This document shows positions 29,027-36,930 of a stretch of 64,000 nt of DNA, one piece after another. The stretch is from the NCBI RefSeq assembly GCF_000471625.1, contig NZ_AUSW01000013.1, positions 1 through 64,000 of the forward strand, given 5' to 3'. The translations under genes and the position numbers were made by a program. Source of the DNA: Psychrobacter aquaticus CMS 56. GTDB lineage: Bacteria > Pseudomonadota > Gammaproteobacteria > Pseudomonadales > Moraxellaceae. The notes beneath the pieces are model-generated. The model made no database searches and had not been told where the DNA came from. It was given only the letters and a program-made list of their open reading frames with translations. Every line of letters starts with the position of its first letter. The first letter of the stretch is position 1.

Positions 29027-29938
29027 TTAGCTAAGCGCTTTTAGCAATTCATTAGCGCTAAGCTTACCAAACTCATTGGCAGCCAAAGGTCCATCTCCTG
29101 AGATGAGCTTTCTATCTTGATGCGTCTGTCCTGACGCCAGTTTATTGTCAATAGTGACGCCCAACTCTTCTAATTTGTCGCCAAAATACCAAGGCATCGT
29201 ACCGGGCAAATAGCCGATTTTTGGCATCTGCTTGTCCATAACAGTCGGGAATGCCACCATCTTATATCCTTTGAAAATAAAGTCGCGCTCAGACTTAGCG
29301 TCTTTATTTGTCGTATCAAAATCGCCTAAGTTAGCCGCCAATAAAGCAGCAGGTCCATGACAAATCGCTAAGACAAATAAGTCATTGTCATAGCCCCAAC
29401 GTAGTAATTTACCGAGACTCTTATCCTCAGGCAAACCCAGCATCGCGCCATGACCACCTGGGACAAATATTGCCGCATAGTCATCGCTATCAGCCATGTC
29501 GTTTTTGACAAAGTCAGTGATACTTTTTGGATTCTCAAGCTTTAACTGATACTCAGCGTATATTTGCTTGACGTCGTCATCTTCTTCTGGCATCGCCCAT
29601 TGCTCGACTTGGACAGATTTCCCCGTTGGCGTAAAGACGTCCACATCGAAGCCTGCTTTTTTAAAATGCAACAAAGGCAACATCATCTCCACAGGGTGAT
29701 TGCCGGTATCAAACTTTTTACCGTTTTCCATGGTCATGTATTGCTCCTCGGTACAGACCATCAGGATTTTTTTGTTGCCTGTATACGGCATATCGTATTT
29801 AGTATGATCATAGTTGGTTTTGCTCGGCGCTGCCAATTTCAGCGATGACTTGGAAGGAATATATATTCCCGCTTCGGTTTCTTGTGATTGCAAGCCTAAC
29901 GTGTCTTTTACAGTGTCTAGTATGTCTTGAATATTCAT
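29027..29938 (-). CDS. hchA: DJ-1/PfpI protein, Hsp31-like glyoxalase III / deglycase
   Basis: 303 residues, a little longer than E. coli HchA (283). Family activities are glutathione-independent glyoxalase III, protein deglycase and holding chaperone. Features: KKILMVCTEEQYMTMENGKKFDTGNHPVE (metal and Glu region), FVPGGHGAMLGLPED, the nucleophile elbow AICHGPAALLAA with the catalytic Cys, and LGDFDTTN. The N-terminal extension (about 1-45) matches Hsp31-type proteins. ATG follows AGGAAG. It is convergent with avtA and shares its terminator. Monocistronic. Confidence 0.9.
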   Translation of the reverse strand: MNIQDILDTVKDTLGLQSQETEAGIYIPSKSSLKLAAPSKTNYDHTKYDMPYTGNKKILMVCTEEQYMTMENGKKFDTGNHPVEMMLPLLHFKKAGFDVDVFTPTGKSVQVEQWAMPEEDDDVKQIYAEYQLKLENPKSITDFVKNDMADSDDYAAIFVPGGHGAMLGLPEDKSLGKLLRWGYDNDLFVLAICHGPAALLAANLGDFDTTNKDAKSERDFIFKGYKMVAFPTVMDKQMPKIGYLPGTMPWYFGDKLEELGVTIDNKLASGQTHQDRKLISGDGPLAANEFGKLSANELLKALS

Positions 29939-30182
29939 AGTGCTTCCTATTTATTATTAGTTATGGGGAACTGATAGCTATTTAGGGGATACATCAATGT
30001 CGCTACCTTTGATTTTAAGATAACAAACTGAGGAAGCGTTAAACAGACAAGACTTTTTATATTTCGTAAGCTTTGTAAACGCAAGTTGCTAATCTGCTAA
30101 GCTGTCAAATGACAAGAGCGACTTAGGCATAAACTATGTTAGAAGTCGTTTGTGTGAGTTTTCGTGTAGGGGGTCGTATACA

Positions 30183-30281
30183 AGCATCGCTGCTAATGGG
30201 AAAACGCTGATTGATGGTATCAAAGGGATTGGTGAAATGGTGCGTGCACTGTATGATGAAACTCAAAGCATGTCATTATAA
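30183..30281 (+). pseudogene. Remnant of an avtA-like 3' end
   Basis: 33 codons with no start, reading SIAANGKTLIDGIKGIGEMV then RALYDETQSMSL and stop. They align with the last residues of the intact AvtA (SIAADEQTLTDGIRVIGEVV then RELYDSAK). Nucleotide similarity is evident but imperfect. The gene's terminator is also conserved right after it. I infer a second avtA-like gene, or a duplicated copy, of which only the tail survives. Confidence 0.75.
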
Positions 30282-30297
30282 ACTCAAGCGAACAAAC

Positions 30298-30330
30298 AAA
30301 AAGCGGACTCATTAATAGTCCGTTTTTTGT
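30298..30330. terminator. Bidirectional terminator, relative of the avtA terminator
   Basis: GCGGACT (30303-30309) and AGTCCGT around CATTAAT, with A-rich left and T-rich right flanks. It differs from the hairpin at 28970 by only a few bases. The stop codon of the minus-strand gene at 30312 lies inside it. Confidence 0.8.
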
Positions 30331-30686
30331 TTGCGTCTGGTCACTGACCGAGATTGATTTGTTGGATGAAATATTCTTGTCCATCTCATCAAAGCGTAAA
30401 GCGCATAGGGCCAAAAGCAGGTGTTGAGAATATCATGGATACTCTCACCCCACCGCACTCCTATACCTGTTCGGATATTATAACGTATGTCTAGTACCTC
30501 ACCAGCGATGGCAACACCAGTGGCAATAATCAAGGCGATTAACTGTCTGGTAGACTGCGTTTTAAAAATGGGACGCAATATCATCAATGACACTAGATAT
30601 GCGGCTATACCTACATAAATATGCAGCGCATCTCGTTCAAGTCCCGTCGCTTCGATAATATTGATTTTTAAGCTATAAAAATCCAC
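30312..30686 (-). CDS. Small integral membrane protein of unknown function
   Basis: 124 residues; not recognised with certainty. Three hydrophobic segments can be seen: about 24-42 (IYVGIAAYLVSLMILRP), 49-66 (LIALIIATGVAIAGEVLD) and 84-100 (ILNTCFWPYALYAL). The acidic GEVLDIR and WGESIHDILN lie at helix ends, a pattern seen in small VanZ-like or DUF2238-like proteins. The C-terminus is basic. The last codons read into the terminator hairpin, suggesting that the end of the gene was altered when the avtA fragment arrived. The nearest upstream gene on its strand is hisH, about 310 nt away. Confidence 0.55.
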   Translation of the reverse strand: MDFYSLKINIIEATGLERDALHIYVGIAAYLVSLMILRPIFKTQSTRQLIALIIATGVAIAGEVLDIRYNIRTGIGVRWGESIHDILNTCFWPYALYALMRWTRIFHPTNQSRSVTRRKQKTDY

Positions 30687-30819
30687 TGATGTCTTCCAAA
30701 TTTGGGGTAGCGTAGCGTAGCCTAACTCATAAGTATGATGCTGAATAGCATTGTTTGGTGGAATATCTGATAAAAGTATTGCTGGTTAGTTTGATGGGCT
30801 TTTTAGTTCTAAGCGAGGA

Positions 30820-30997
30820 AATAAGGAAGCACTGCTAATTCCTTGCGCAAGGAATTAGCACTTCCGTAAATTCTGCCGCGGTATCCCACTTGACTAAGCG
30901 AGTGGCGAAAGCTTGGTCTTGAGGTGAGGACGCGATAGCAGGCGATAAACCAAACCGTAGTGATCGCCTCGCAGATACAAGAGTAAGGCGGAAGTAG
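30820..30997. other. Structured noncoding region with a 26-bp perfect palindrome
   Basis: The gap between hisH and the small membrane protein is 311 nt. At 30834-30859 there is a perfect palindrome (GCTAATTCCTTGC and its complement), extended by GGAAG (30825-30829) with CTTCC (30861-30865). Further pairings: ACTTCCG (30860-30866) with CGGAAGT (30989-30995), GGCGAT with ATCGCC around 30941-30968, and CCACT with AGTGG around 30887-30906. The segment appears GC-richer than its surroundings. It could be a structured RNA or a mobile-element remnant. No ORF is seen. Confidence 0.5.
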
Positions 30998-31633
30998 CTA
31001 CACATCCCACTCGACGAAGTTTTTTAACAACTGCAAGCCAGCAATATGGCTTTTTTCAGGATGGAACTGGGTGGCAAATAGGTTGTCTTGCACAATACTG
31101 GCGCAAAACGGCTGTCCATAATCACAGATGGCAGCGACTTGCGCGCTATCGGCAGGCTCACAATAATAGCTGTGCACAAAATAAAAATGCGCGTTTTCTT
31201 CAATACCATTCCACAATGGATGAGCAAAATCCATACCGCTGATGGTATTCCAGCCCATGTGCGGTACTTTGATGGTAGCGCCTTGCTCATCCGTCCACGC
31301 GGGATCAAACGCTGCTACCGTGCCCTTCAAAATACCAAGGCAATCTGTACCGCCGTTTTCCGCTGAGCGCTCAAATAACGCTTGCATACCGACACAGATG
31401 GCCATGACAGGCTTGTTGAATATTGCTTGCCGTATCACCTCATCAATGCCCGCTTCGTGCATACCAGCGATACAGTCGCGCATGGCACCGACACCCGGAA
31501 ATACGATCTTGTCCGCCGCCGCTACCACTCTTGGGTCGTTGGTTATAGCAACTTCCGCTCCTACCACCGATAGTGCTTTACTGGCAGAGTGCAAATTACC
31601 CATACCATAATCTAATAGTGCAATTTTGGTCAC
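30998..31633 (-). CDS. hisH: Imidazole glycerol phosphate synthase glutaminase subunit
   Basis: Class I glutamine amidotransferase that feeds ammonia to HisF in histidine synthesis. 211 residues. It begins [15 protein letters not shown] after a GTG start at 31633 that lies 1 nt past the hisB stop. Glutaminase features: [10 protein letters not shown] (oxyanion region), the nucleophile in [11 protein letters not shown] (Cys; Val replaces the more common Leu) and QFHPEKS with His/Glu of the triad. An upstream ATG inside hisB would add 27 non-homologous residues, so I reject it. hisF and hisA are not adjacent. Confidence 0.93.
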   Translation of the reverse strand: MTKIALLDYGMGNLHSASKALSVVGAEVAITNDPRVVAAADKIVFPGVGAMRDCIAGMHEAGIDEVIRQAIFNKPVMAICVGMQALFERSAENGGTDCLGILKGTVAAFDPAWTDEQGATIKVPHMGWNTISGMDFAHPLWNGIEENAHFYFVHSYYCEPADSAQVAAICDYGQPFCASIVQDNLFATQFHPEKSHIAGLQLLKNFVEWDV

Positions 31634-31634
31634 T

Positions 31635-32282
31635 TTAGAACGCCTCTTTCGTCGATGGCAGGGTGTTAAGCGCACGCTCATCATACTCACAAGCCATACG
31701 CAGCGCACGCGCAAAGGCCTTAAAGGTTGACTCGATTTGGTGATGGCTGTTTTTGCCTTTGAGATTGTCCAAATGCACCGTCATCCATGAGTGATTAACA
31801 AAGCCATAAAAGAACTCGCTAAACAAATCGACATCGAAGCGGCCCACATGCGAGCGCGTAAATGGAATGTCCATATGCAAACCCGGACGCCCTGACAGAT
31901 CCACAACGGCACGGGTCAATGCTTCATCGAGTGGTGCATAGAAATGCCCGTAGCGACGGATGCCTTTTTTGTCGCCCAATGCTTTGTTAAATGCTTGCCC
32001 AAGCGTAATACCAGTATCTTCGACGCTATGGTGATCATCAATAAACGTATCACCAGTACATTTGATGTCTAAGTCAAACAAACCGTGACGCTTAATTTGA
32101 TCGATCATATGATCCAAAAATGGTACGCCAGTGTCTACAACGCCTTTACCCGTACCATCAAGGTTCACGGTACAAGTAATTTGCGTTTCAGCTGTATTGC
32201 GTTCCACAGTAGCCGTACGTGCGGGACGACCATATAGGTTTGGATTCGGTGAAGGATTTTGCTCAGAGGCATTGGCTGTCAT
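31635..32282 (-). CDS. hisB: Imidazoleglycerol-phosphate dehydratase, monofunctional
   Basis: Sixth enzyme activity of histidine synthesis: dehydrates IGP to imidazole-acetol phosphate using Mn2+. 215 residues, so only the dehydratase is present and not the HisB-phosphatase fusion of E. coli. Conserved metal ligands are in [26 protein letters not shown] and [32 protein letters not shown]. About 20 N-terminal residues are extra. It leads a two-gene operon with hisH. The 328-nt divergent gap upstream to 32610 should hold its promoter and that of the opposite gene. Confidence 0.95.
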   Translation of the reverse strand: MTANASEQNPSPNPNLYGRPARTATVERNTAETQITCTVNLDGTGKGVVDTGVPFLDHMIDQIKRHGLFDLDIKCTGDTFIDDHHSVEDTGITLGQAFNKALGDKKGIRRYGHFYAPLDEALTRAVVDLSGRPGLHMDIPFTRSHVGRFDVDLFSEFFYGFVNHSWMTVHLDNLKGKNSHHQIESTFKAFARALRMACEYDERALNTLPSTKEAF

Positions 32283-32515
32283 AGCGATTCTCTATTAATA
32301 AAAAGCGGTCAATAAATAGGGCAAAAATATGCCCAAAATACTTTACTAGTGTCTGGGTCAGCAGCTAGCAAAAAATTTATTAGAAAATGATATATACAAA
32401 AGATATCAAGGTATTAGGGTTTATACGTACTAAGTATTATCTAGCCTCATCATAGCAAACCCTAACATTTACTGCCACGACCAAGCCGTAAACCACGCAC
32501 AAATTTGTGTCATTC

Positions 32516-32524
32516 TGCTAAAAT
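32516..32524 (+). promoter_or_regulatory. Promoter candidate for the 32611 gene
   Basis: TGCTAAAAT has extended -10 form and lies about 87 nt before the start. Apart from this, the hisB/32611 divergent gap shows no clear operator. Confidence 0.35.
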
Positions 32525-32610
32525 AGTGAATTCAGTTTAATCAATCATGACCGACACTATAACGTCACGCTATATTACTTTATAGAAACTGTCTGTTTAT
32601 AGGAACTCTC

Positions 32611-33033
32611 ATGCCTTTAGAAGCGATTGCCATCAATAGTTTGGACACACCACTGATTAAAAAGCCTGCTCGTGACAATGAGTTATCAGAGCGCTTACAG
32701 GCCTTGTATGATAGCGATGATGGGCAGCCTGATGGCACGACTGTGTTAAATCTCGTTGAGCAAGGCTTTAAACGGGGTCAATGCCTCTATGTCGGTATGT
32801 TCAACGACAAGCCGATTGCCGCGGTGGCCTGCTTTGATGACGGCCAAACCAACGCCAAACGTTTGCAATACCTCACTGTACATCCAGAGAATCGCAAACG
32901 CGCCATCGATGCCAAGTTCATTAAACTGGTCTATGATGCCGAAGTAAGAAAAGGTGTCCGTGAGTTTGTTCCTGTTGATGCCGATATTCATCGCATCATG
33001 AGCGAGTATGAGTTACTGCGCGTTAAAGATTAA
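32611..33033 (+). CDS. GNAT-like small protein
   Basis: 140 residues; tentative. The central strand pair (GQCLYVGMFNDKPIAAVACFDDG) followed by LQYLTVHPENRKRAIDAKFIKLV resembles the beta4-beta5 and acetyl-CoA loop region of GNAT folds such as the PanM/PanZ group, but the canonical Q/RxxGxG/A loop is degenerate (ENRKRAIDAK). It may therefore be a catalytically inactive GNAT or a regulator. It is divergent from hisB and followed by tRNA-Phe. I assign no substrate. Confidence 0.6.
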   Translation: MPLEAIAINSLDTPLIKKPARDNELSERLQALYDSDDGQPDGTTVLNLVEQGFKRGQCLYVGMFNDKPIAAVACFDDGQTNAKRLQYLTVHPENRKRAIDAKFIKLVYDAEVRKGVREFVPVDADIHRIMSEYELLRVKD

Positions 33034-33156
33034 CTGCGGCATTCAAACCTTTGATTTCATCAATATCCGATTATTTATATGCTTTTGTCTCATATAATGA
33101 AAAAACAACTTGACAGCAGTGCGTATATTTAGTTTAATAGCGTCCTCAACGAAGAC

Positions 33157-33232
33157 GGCTCGATAGCTCAGTCGGTAGAGCAACGGATTGAAAATCCGTG
33201 TGTCGGCAGTTCGAACCTGCCTCGAGCCACCA
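33157..33232 (+). tRNA. tRNA-Phe (anticodon GAA)
   Basis: A 76-nt cloverleaf: acceptor GGCTCGA/TCGAGCC with discriminator A and encoded CCA, D-arm AGCTCAGTCGGTAGAGC, anticodon loop TTGAAAA (GAA) and T-loop TTCGAAC. Very similar to other gammaproteobacterial tRNA-Phe. An intrinsic terminator follows and a dispersed repeat copy lies about 80 nt downstream. Confidence 0.98.
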
Positions 33233-33251
33233 TTTGTTGATAAAATTCTAA

Positions 33252-33286
33252 AAACCCTCAAATAGCGATATTTGAGGGTTTTTTTA
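33252..33286 (+). terminator. Terminator after tRNA-Phe
   Basis: AAACCCTCAAATA pairs with TATTTGAGGGTTT around a short loop, followed by a T-tract. Confidence 0.9.
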
Positions 33287-33313
33287 TGCTTTAATACTTT
33301 TATGCCTGAGTAC

Positions 33314-33452
33314 ATATAGTCGGTGAAAAGTAATATCGATACAACACGTACTGTTGGTGCAAATTTTTCTGGCTTGCTATGCCGTTGCTGCCAGAGGCTG
33401 CAAAAAATTTGCACCAACAGCACTATAGCGACTTAAAAGCATTTCAACTGTA
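33314..33452 (+). repeat. Dispersed palindromic repeat, copy B (long type)
   Basis: Near-identical in reverse to 50764-50902. It starts TATAGTCGGTGAAAAG and ends TTTCAACTGTA, so the ends form an imperfect inverted repeat of the type CTATAGTYG. Inside it, an 18-bp perfect inverted repeat (CTGTTGGTGCAAATTTTT at 33351-33368 with its complement at 33403-33420) encloses the shared core. Confidence 0.88.
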
Positions 33453-33549
33453 TCGTCTATAACCTTCACAGCTGAACAACATTTTTAGACTACTTTCTCA
33501 ACCACTTAGCTCAGTATACTGAATAACCATACTCTTAACAGGTGATGTG

Positions 33550-34050
33550 ATGAGAGAGTTTGATTACGATTTAGATTATAAAAACTTAGACTTACGTGAG
33601 CAGCCTGAACTATATCGTGTCGGTCGCGGTGAGCAGGGCGTGTTATTGGTAGAGCCTTACAAGTCTGAAATATTGCCGCACTGGCGCTTTGCGACGCCTG
33701 ATATTGCCCGCGAGAGCAGCGAGACAATTTATCAAATGTTTTTAGACTATTTGGCAAGTAATGATTTTGTGGGCGCGGACATGGCGCGTAAATTCATCCA
33801 AATGGGTTATACCCGTGCCCGCCGCTATGCCAACCATAAAGGCGGTAAGAAATACAAAGGCGCTGTACCTGACGATAAAAAAGGTCAAAGCGGATCGCAT
33901 GGACGCGAAGAATTGCCACGGCAAATCGAGGATCCAATCAAAGCTGAATCTGCTCGTATTTTTAAAGAAAAATGGGATATGTGCCGTGAAAATGAAACGT
34001 ATTTAAAAATGAAAGCTGAACACCGTGAGCGTTACAAAGATATTGAGTAG
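33550..34050 (+). CDS. DUF4385 family protein
   Basis: 166 residues, cytoplasmic, function unknown. Family features: FDYDLDYKNLDLREQPELYRVGRGEQGVLLVEPYKSEILPHWRF and DMARKFIQMGYTRARRYANHKGGKKY, with conserved aromatic and basic residues. The C-terminal 60 residues are strongly charged (KAESARIFKEKWDMCREN). ATG 33550 follows AGGTG; a GTG one codon upstream is possible. Its predicted -10 is TATACT at 33515-33520. It lies between a repeat copy and gph. Confidence 0.8.
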   Translation: MREFDYDLDYKNLDLREQPELYRVGRGEQGVLLVEPYKSEILPHWRFATPDIARESSETIYQMFLDYLASNDFVGADMARKFIQMGYTRARRYANHKGGKKYKGAVPDDKKGQSGSHGREELPRQIEDPIKAESARIFKEKWDMCRENETYLKMKAEHRERYKDIE

Positions 34051-34204
34051 CAGTGAAACTTATCAGTAAATAGTAAGTAGCAATCTGAAAAGTAAAAAAT
34101 TGATAATGGCAGACGACAAAATAACGTGATTGAACATTTGCTGTGCTAAGGTTGTAAAAAATAACACTAACGTCCCAAAAAATTTATCACGTGGATAACC
34201 CATA

Positions 34205-34885
34205 ATGACACTAGATAATAAGAAACTTTTGATTTTTGATTTTGATGGCACCTTGATCGACAGCGTACCCGATTTGGCGGACGCGGCTAATATTATGCTG
34301 AGTCAGCTAGGGAAACCCACTTATCCCATTGACACCATACAAGAATGGGTGGGCAATGGTGCCCGCATGTTGGTTGAGCGCGCACTGTCTGGTAACGTTG
34401 AAATCGACCCCAACCTATTAGATACAGAAGTGGAAGCGGCCGAGCGTTTATTTTTCGATGCGTATGCCGCCCACGACACGAGCAAGACTGCCGCTTATCC
34501 TGACGTGGATGATGGCTTGAAACAGTTAACAGACGCAGGTTTTACCCTAGCGTTAGTCACCAATAAGCCGATACGTTTTGTGCCAGATATTTTGGCGAGT
34601 TTAGGCTGGACATCATATTTTGCTATGGTTTTGGGCGGAGACAGTTTGCCTGTCAAAAAACCTGATCCTACGCCCCTACTTCATGTCTGTAAAACACTGA
34701 AATTTGATTCCTTGCAAACGCTTATGATTGGTGACTCGATCAATGACATCCAAGCTGGCAAGCGTGCCAATATCGATACGGTTGGTTTGTCTTATGGCTA
34801 TAATTATGGCAAAGATATTCGTGAGAGCCAGCCTAACCAAGCTTTTGATAACTTTAAAGAACTGCTGGATTGGCTACTCGCATAA
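34205..34885 (+). CDS. gph: Phosphoglycolate phosphatase (HAD family)
   Basis: 226 residues. Dephosphorylates 2-phosphoglycolate formed in DNA repair; Mg2+-dependent HAD subfamily I. Motif I FDFDGTLIDS with the nucleophile Asp, motif II LVTNKP, motif III Lys in KKPDPTPL, and motif IV MIGDSINDIQAGKRA. The cap domain is helical (residues about 20-85). Other HAD phosphatases of this group cannot be excluded, but the length and SVPDLADA fit Gph. Monocistronic with a convergent terminator. Confidence 0.88.
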   Translation: MTLDNKKLLIFDFDGTLIDSVPDLADAANIMLSQLGKPTYPIDTIQEWVGNGARMLVERALSGNVEIDPNLLDTEVEAAERLFFDAYAAHDTSKTAAYPDVDDGLKQLTDAGFTLALVTNKPIRFVPDILASLGWTSYFAMVLGGDSLPVKKPDPTPLLHVCKTLKFDSLQTLMIGDSINDIQAGKRANIDTVGLSYGYNYGKDIRESQPNQAFDNFKELLDWLLA

Positions 34886-34908
34886 AATCATTAGCGTTTA
34901 AAAATTCT

Positions 34909-34935
34909 AAAAGCACTTTACCTGTAAGTGCTTTT
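34909..34935. terminator. Bidirectional terminator between gph and comM
   Basis: AAAAGCACTT pairs with AAGTGCTTTT around a 7-nt loop. Confidence 0.85.
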
Positions 34936-36505
34936 ATTTTCCGCGATAACTCAGTGCTTCCGACACGTGGGCGCTCGTGATATCAACACTCGCGGCAAGA
35001 TCTGCAATCGTTCGCGCGACTCGCAATACTCGATGATAGCCGCGCGCAGATAAGTTTAGGCGTTGCTGAGCGAGCTGTAATAGTTGCTGCTCACCCTCCC
35101 CTAGCTGAATGTATTTATCAATCTCGCTAGGACTAAGCTCGTTATTTACTTTCTGTTGCCGCTTTAATTGATGTCTGTGGGCAGCAGCGACTCGAATCCG
35201 CACTTGCTCAGAAGTCTCTCCAGCCTGCGCGTTTTGCAAATCAGCAATAGGCAATGCTGGCACGGTTATGTGCAGGTCAATGCGATCAAGCAGCGGCCCT
35301 GATAGTTTATCCTGATAGCGTTTGATTTGCTCAGGTCGGCAGCGACACCGGCCTGATGTGTCGCCATCATAGCCACACGGGCAAGGATTCATCGCCGCAA
35401 CCAATTGAAAGTTAGCTGGAAAGGTCATTTGTGAATTGGCACGGCTAATAGTAATTTGTTTGGCTTCTAATGGTTGGCGCAATACCTCTAACACGGTACG
35501 ATCAAACTCTGGTAACTCATCAAGAAATAAAACTCCTTTATTGGCAAGGGTAATCTCGCCAGGTTTGGGTCGTGAGCCACCACCTACCAAAGCCACCGCT
35601 GATATGGTGTGATGAACTTGCCTAAATGGCCGTGTGCCATAATCATAATCGCTGTCAGCTACTGAATACGTGCTGGCAACTTCTAACGCATCCTCAGCAC
35701 TCAAATCTGGCAAAATAGTCGGTAGTCGCGATGCCATTAGTGTCTTGCCAGAACCCGGCGGCCCTGTAAATAATAACGAATGACCACCCGCTGCGGCAAT
35801 CTCCAACGCGCGTCTCGCATGATGTTGGCCTTTGACATCCGCTAAATCCACTTGATAACCAACCTGCGGTGGCGTGGGACTGGGCTGCACCACCTGCAAA
35901 CGCGCATCCAAGCGCGCATCTAAGTCACTAGGATTGCTTAAAGATTGCAGATGATCACAAACGGCTTTTAGACTTGGTGCTGCTAGTATCGTTACGCCAT
36001 CGACACGGCTGGCCTCGGCGCTATTATGAATTGGTACAATCAGTTGTGGCGGCTCGTTTTGCTCTTGACCCGCCTCCTCTGATGACGTTAAGGCTTTGGA
36101 CGCTAATACTTCAGCTTTCATCGCTCGTGCTACGGCCAGACTACCCGTTACCTGCCTAAGTTCACCATTAAGCGCCAACTCTCCAATAAATTCAAACCCT
36201 GACAATACCTCTGGCTCAAGTTGCCCACTTGCCGCCAATATTCCAATGGCAATGGGCAAATCCAGACGAGCCCCATCTTTGGGCAAATCAGCGGGTGCTA
36301 AGTTAATCGTCAATCGCCGATTCGGAAATTGAAAACCAGAGTTAAGAATCGCGGAACGAACACGATCTTTACTTTCGCGGACGGCAGCTTCGGGCAAACC
36401 AACAATGGTCAATGCTGGTAAGCCTTGTGACAAATGCACTTCAATAATAACTTTGGGTGCATGCAAACCAACGACCGAACGAGTATAAACTTGAGCAAAC
36501 GACAT
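34934..36505 (-). CDS. comM: ComM/YifB family AAA+ ATPase
   Basis: A hexameric helicase that promotes branch migration in natural transformation (established for Vibrio and Acinetobacter ComM). 523 residues: N-terminal Lon-protease-like domain with GLPEAAVRESKDRVRSAI and LPKDGARLDLPIAIGIL; AAA+ core with Walker A FTGPPGSGKTLMASRLP and Walker B LFLDELPEF; a Cys cluster CPCGYDGDTSGRCRC; arginine region LSGPLLDRIDLHI; C-terminal Mg-chelatase-like helices. ATG 36505 is preceded by AGGAA; GTG one codon upstream is less likely. With dprA at 56 kb it suggests a competent organism. Confidence 0.93.
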   Translation of the reverse strand: MSFAQVYTRSVVGLHAPKVIIEVHLSQGLPALTIVGLPEAAVRESKDRVRSAILNSGFQFPNRRLTINLAPADLPKDGARLDLPIAIGILAASGQLEPEVLSGFEFIGELALNGELRQVTGSLAVARAMKAEVLASKALTSSEEAGQEQNEPPQLIVPIHNSAEASRVDGVTILAAPSLKAVCDHLQSLSNPSDLDARLDARLQVVQPSPTPPQVGYQVDLADVKGQHHARRALEIAAAGGHSLLFTGPPGSGKTLMASRLPTILPDLSAEDALEVASTYSVADSDYDYGTRPFRQVHHTISAVALVGGGSRPKPGEITLANKGVLFLDELPEFDRTVLEVLRQPLEAKQITISRANSQMTFPANFQLVAAMNPCPCGYDGDTSGRCRCRPEQIKRYQDKLSGPLLDRIDLHITVPALPIADLQNAQAGETSEQVRIRVAAAHRHQLKRQQKVNNELSPSEIDKYIQLGEGEQQLLQLAQQRLNLSARGYHRVLRVARTIADLAASVDITSAHVSEALSYRGK

Positions 36506-36642
36506 CACTGTTTCCTAATGTAGGGAATAAATGATGATAAAGTATTATCAATCAGCGCGCAAATGTCGTGTTTTATTATTTATGAGATATCAGTCCCTGC
36601 CTCATAAGAAAACAAGTCAACCACCCCACCGCTATCAAGGAT

Positions 36643-36652
36643 TTGCTATACT
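36643..36652 (+). promoter_or_regulatory. Promoter candidate for hemN
   Basis: TTGCTATACT, extended -10 form, about 280 nt before hemN. Copy C of the dispersed repeat would be in the leader. The rest of the 36506-36930 gap shows no ORF. Confidence 0.4.
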
Positions 36653-36794
36653 ATTGGTTATCTACTGAGCCGTTAGTAGAGTAGATTCAGCTATCAATAT
36701 GACTCATCACCATTTATAAGTGATAAAACGGATATTGGCTTTGGCCTATTTAACCATGAATCACATAAGCCATATAGTGAGCTCAGTACAAAAA

Positions 36795-36893
36795 CGAGTC
36801 AGCGGGACTGGAATGCTTATCTTTAAACAAGAAGTTTCGTAGCCTCTGTCTACGCAAGCACAGCAAGCAAAATTTATACCAGTTCAGCGTTGT
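36795..36893 (-). repeat. Dispersed palindromic repeat, copy C (diverged)
   Basis: Reverse orientation, in the hemN leader. It contains CCTCTGTCTACGCAAGCACAG and CAAGCAAAATTTATACCAGTT, matching the reverse of the core, with the left arm GAGTCAGCGGGACTGG. The middle is partly replaced (TTATCTTTAAACAAGAAGTT). Confidence 0.7.
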
Positions 36894-36930
36894 AATATTT
36901 GGAATATAAGGTCGAAACGAGGAATGCCGC

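Noticed and set aside
31634-31714. HisH start inside hisB
   Set aside because: It adds a basic stretch not seen in HisH; GTG 31633 lies 1 nt after the hisB stop and gives the family start.
33157-33452. tRNA-Phe as an integration site of an island
   Set aside because: The tRNA 3' end is not duplicated downstream in this window, and no integrase is present; the neighbouring repeat is one of a dispersed family.
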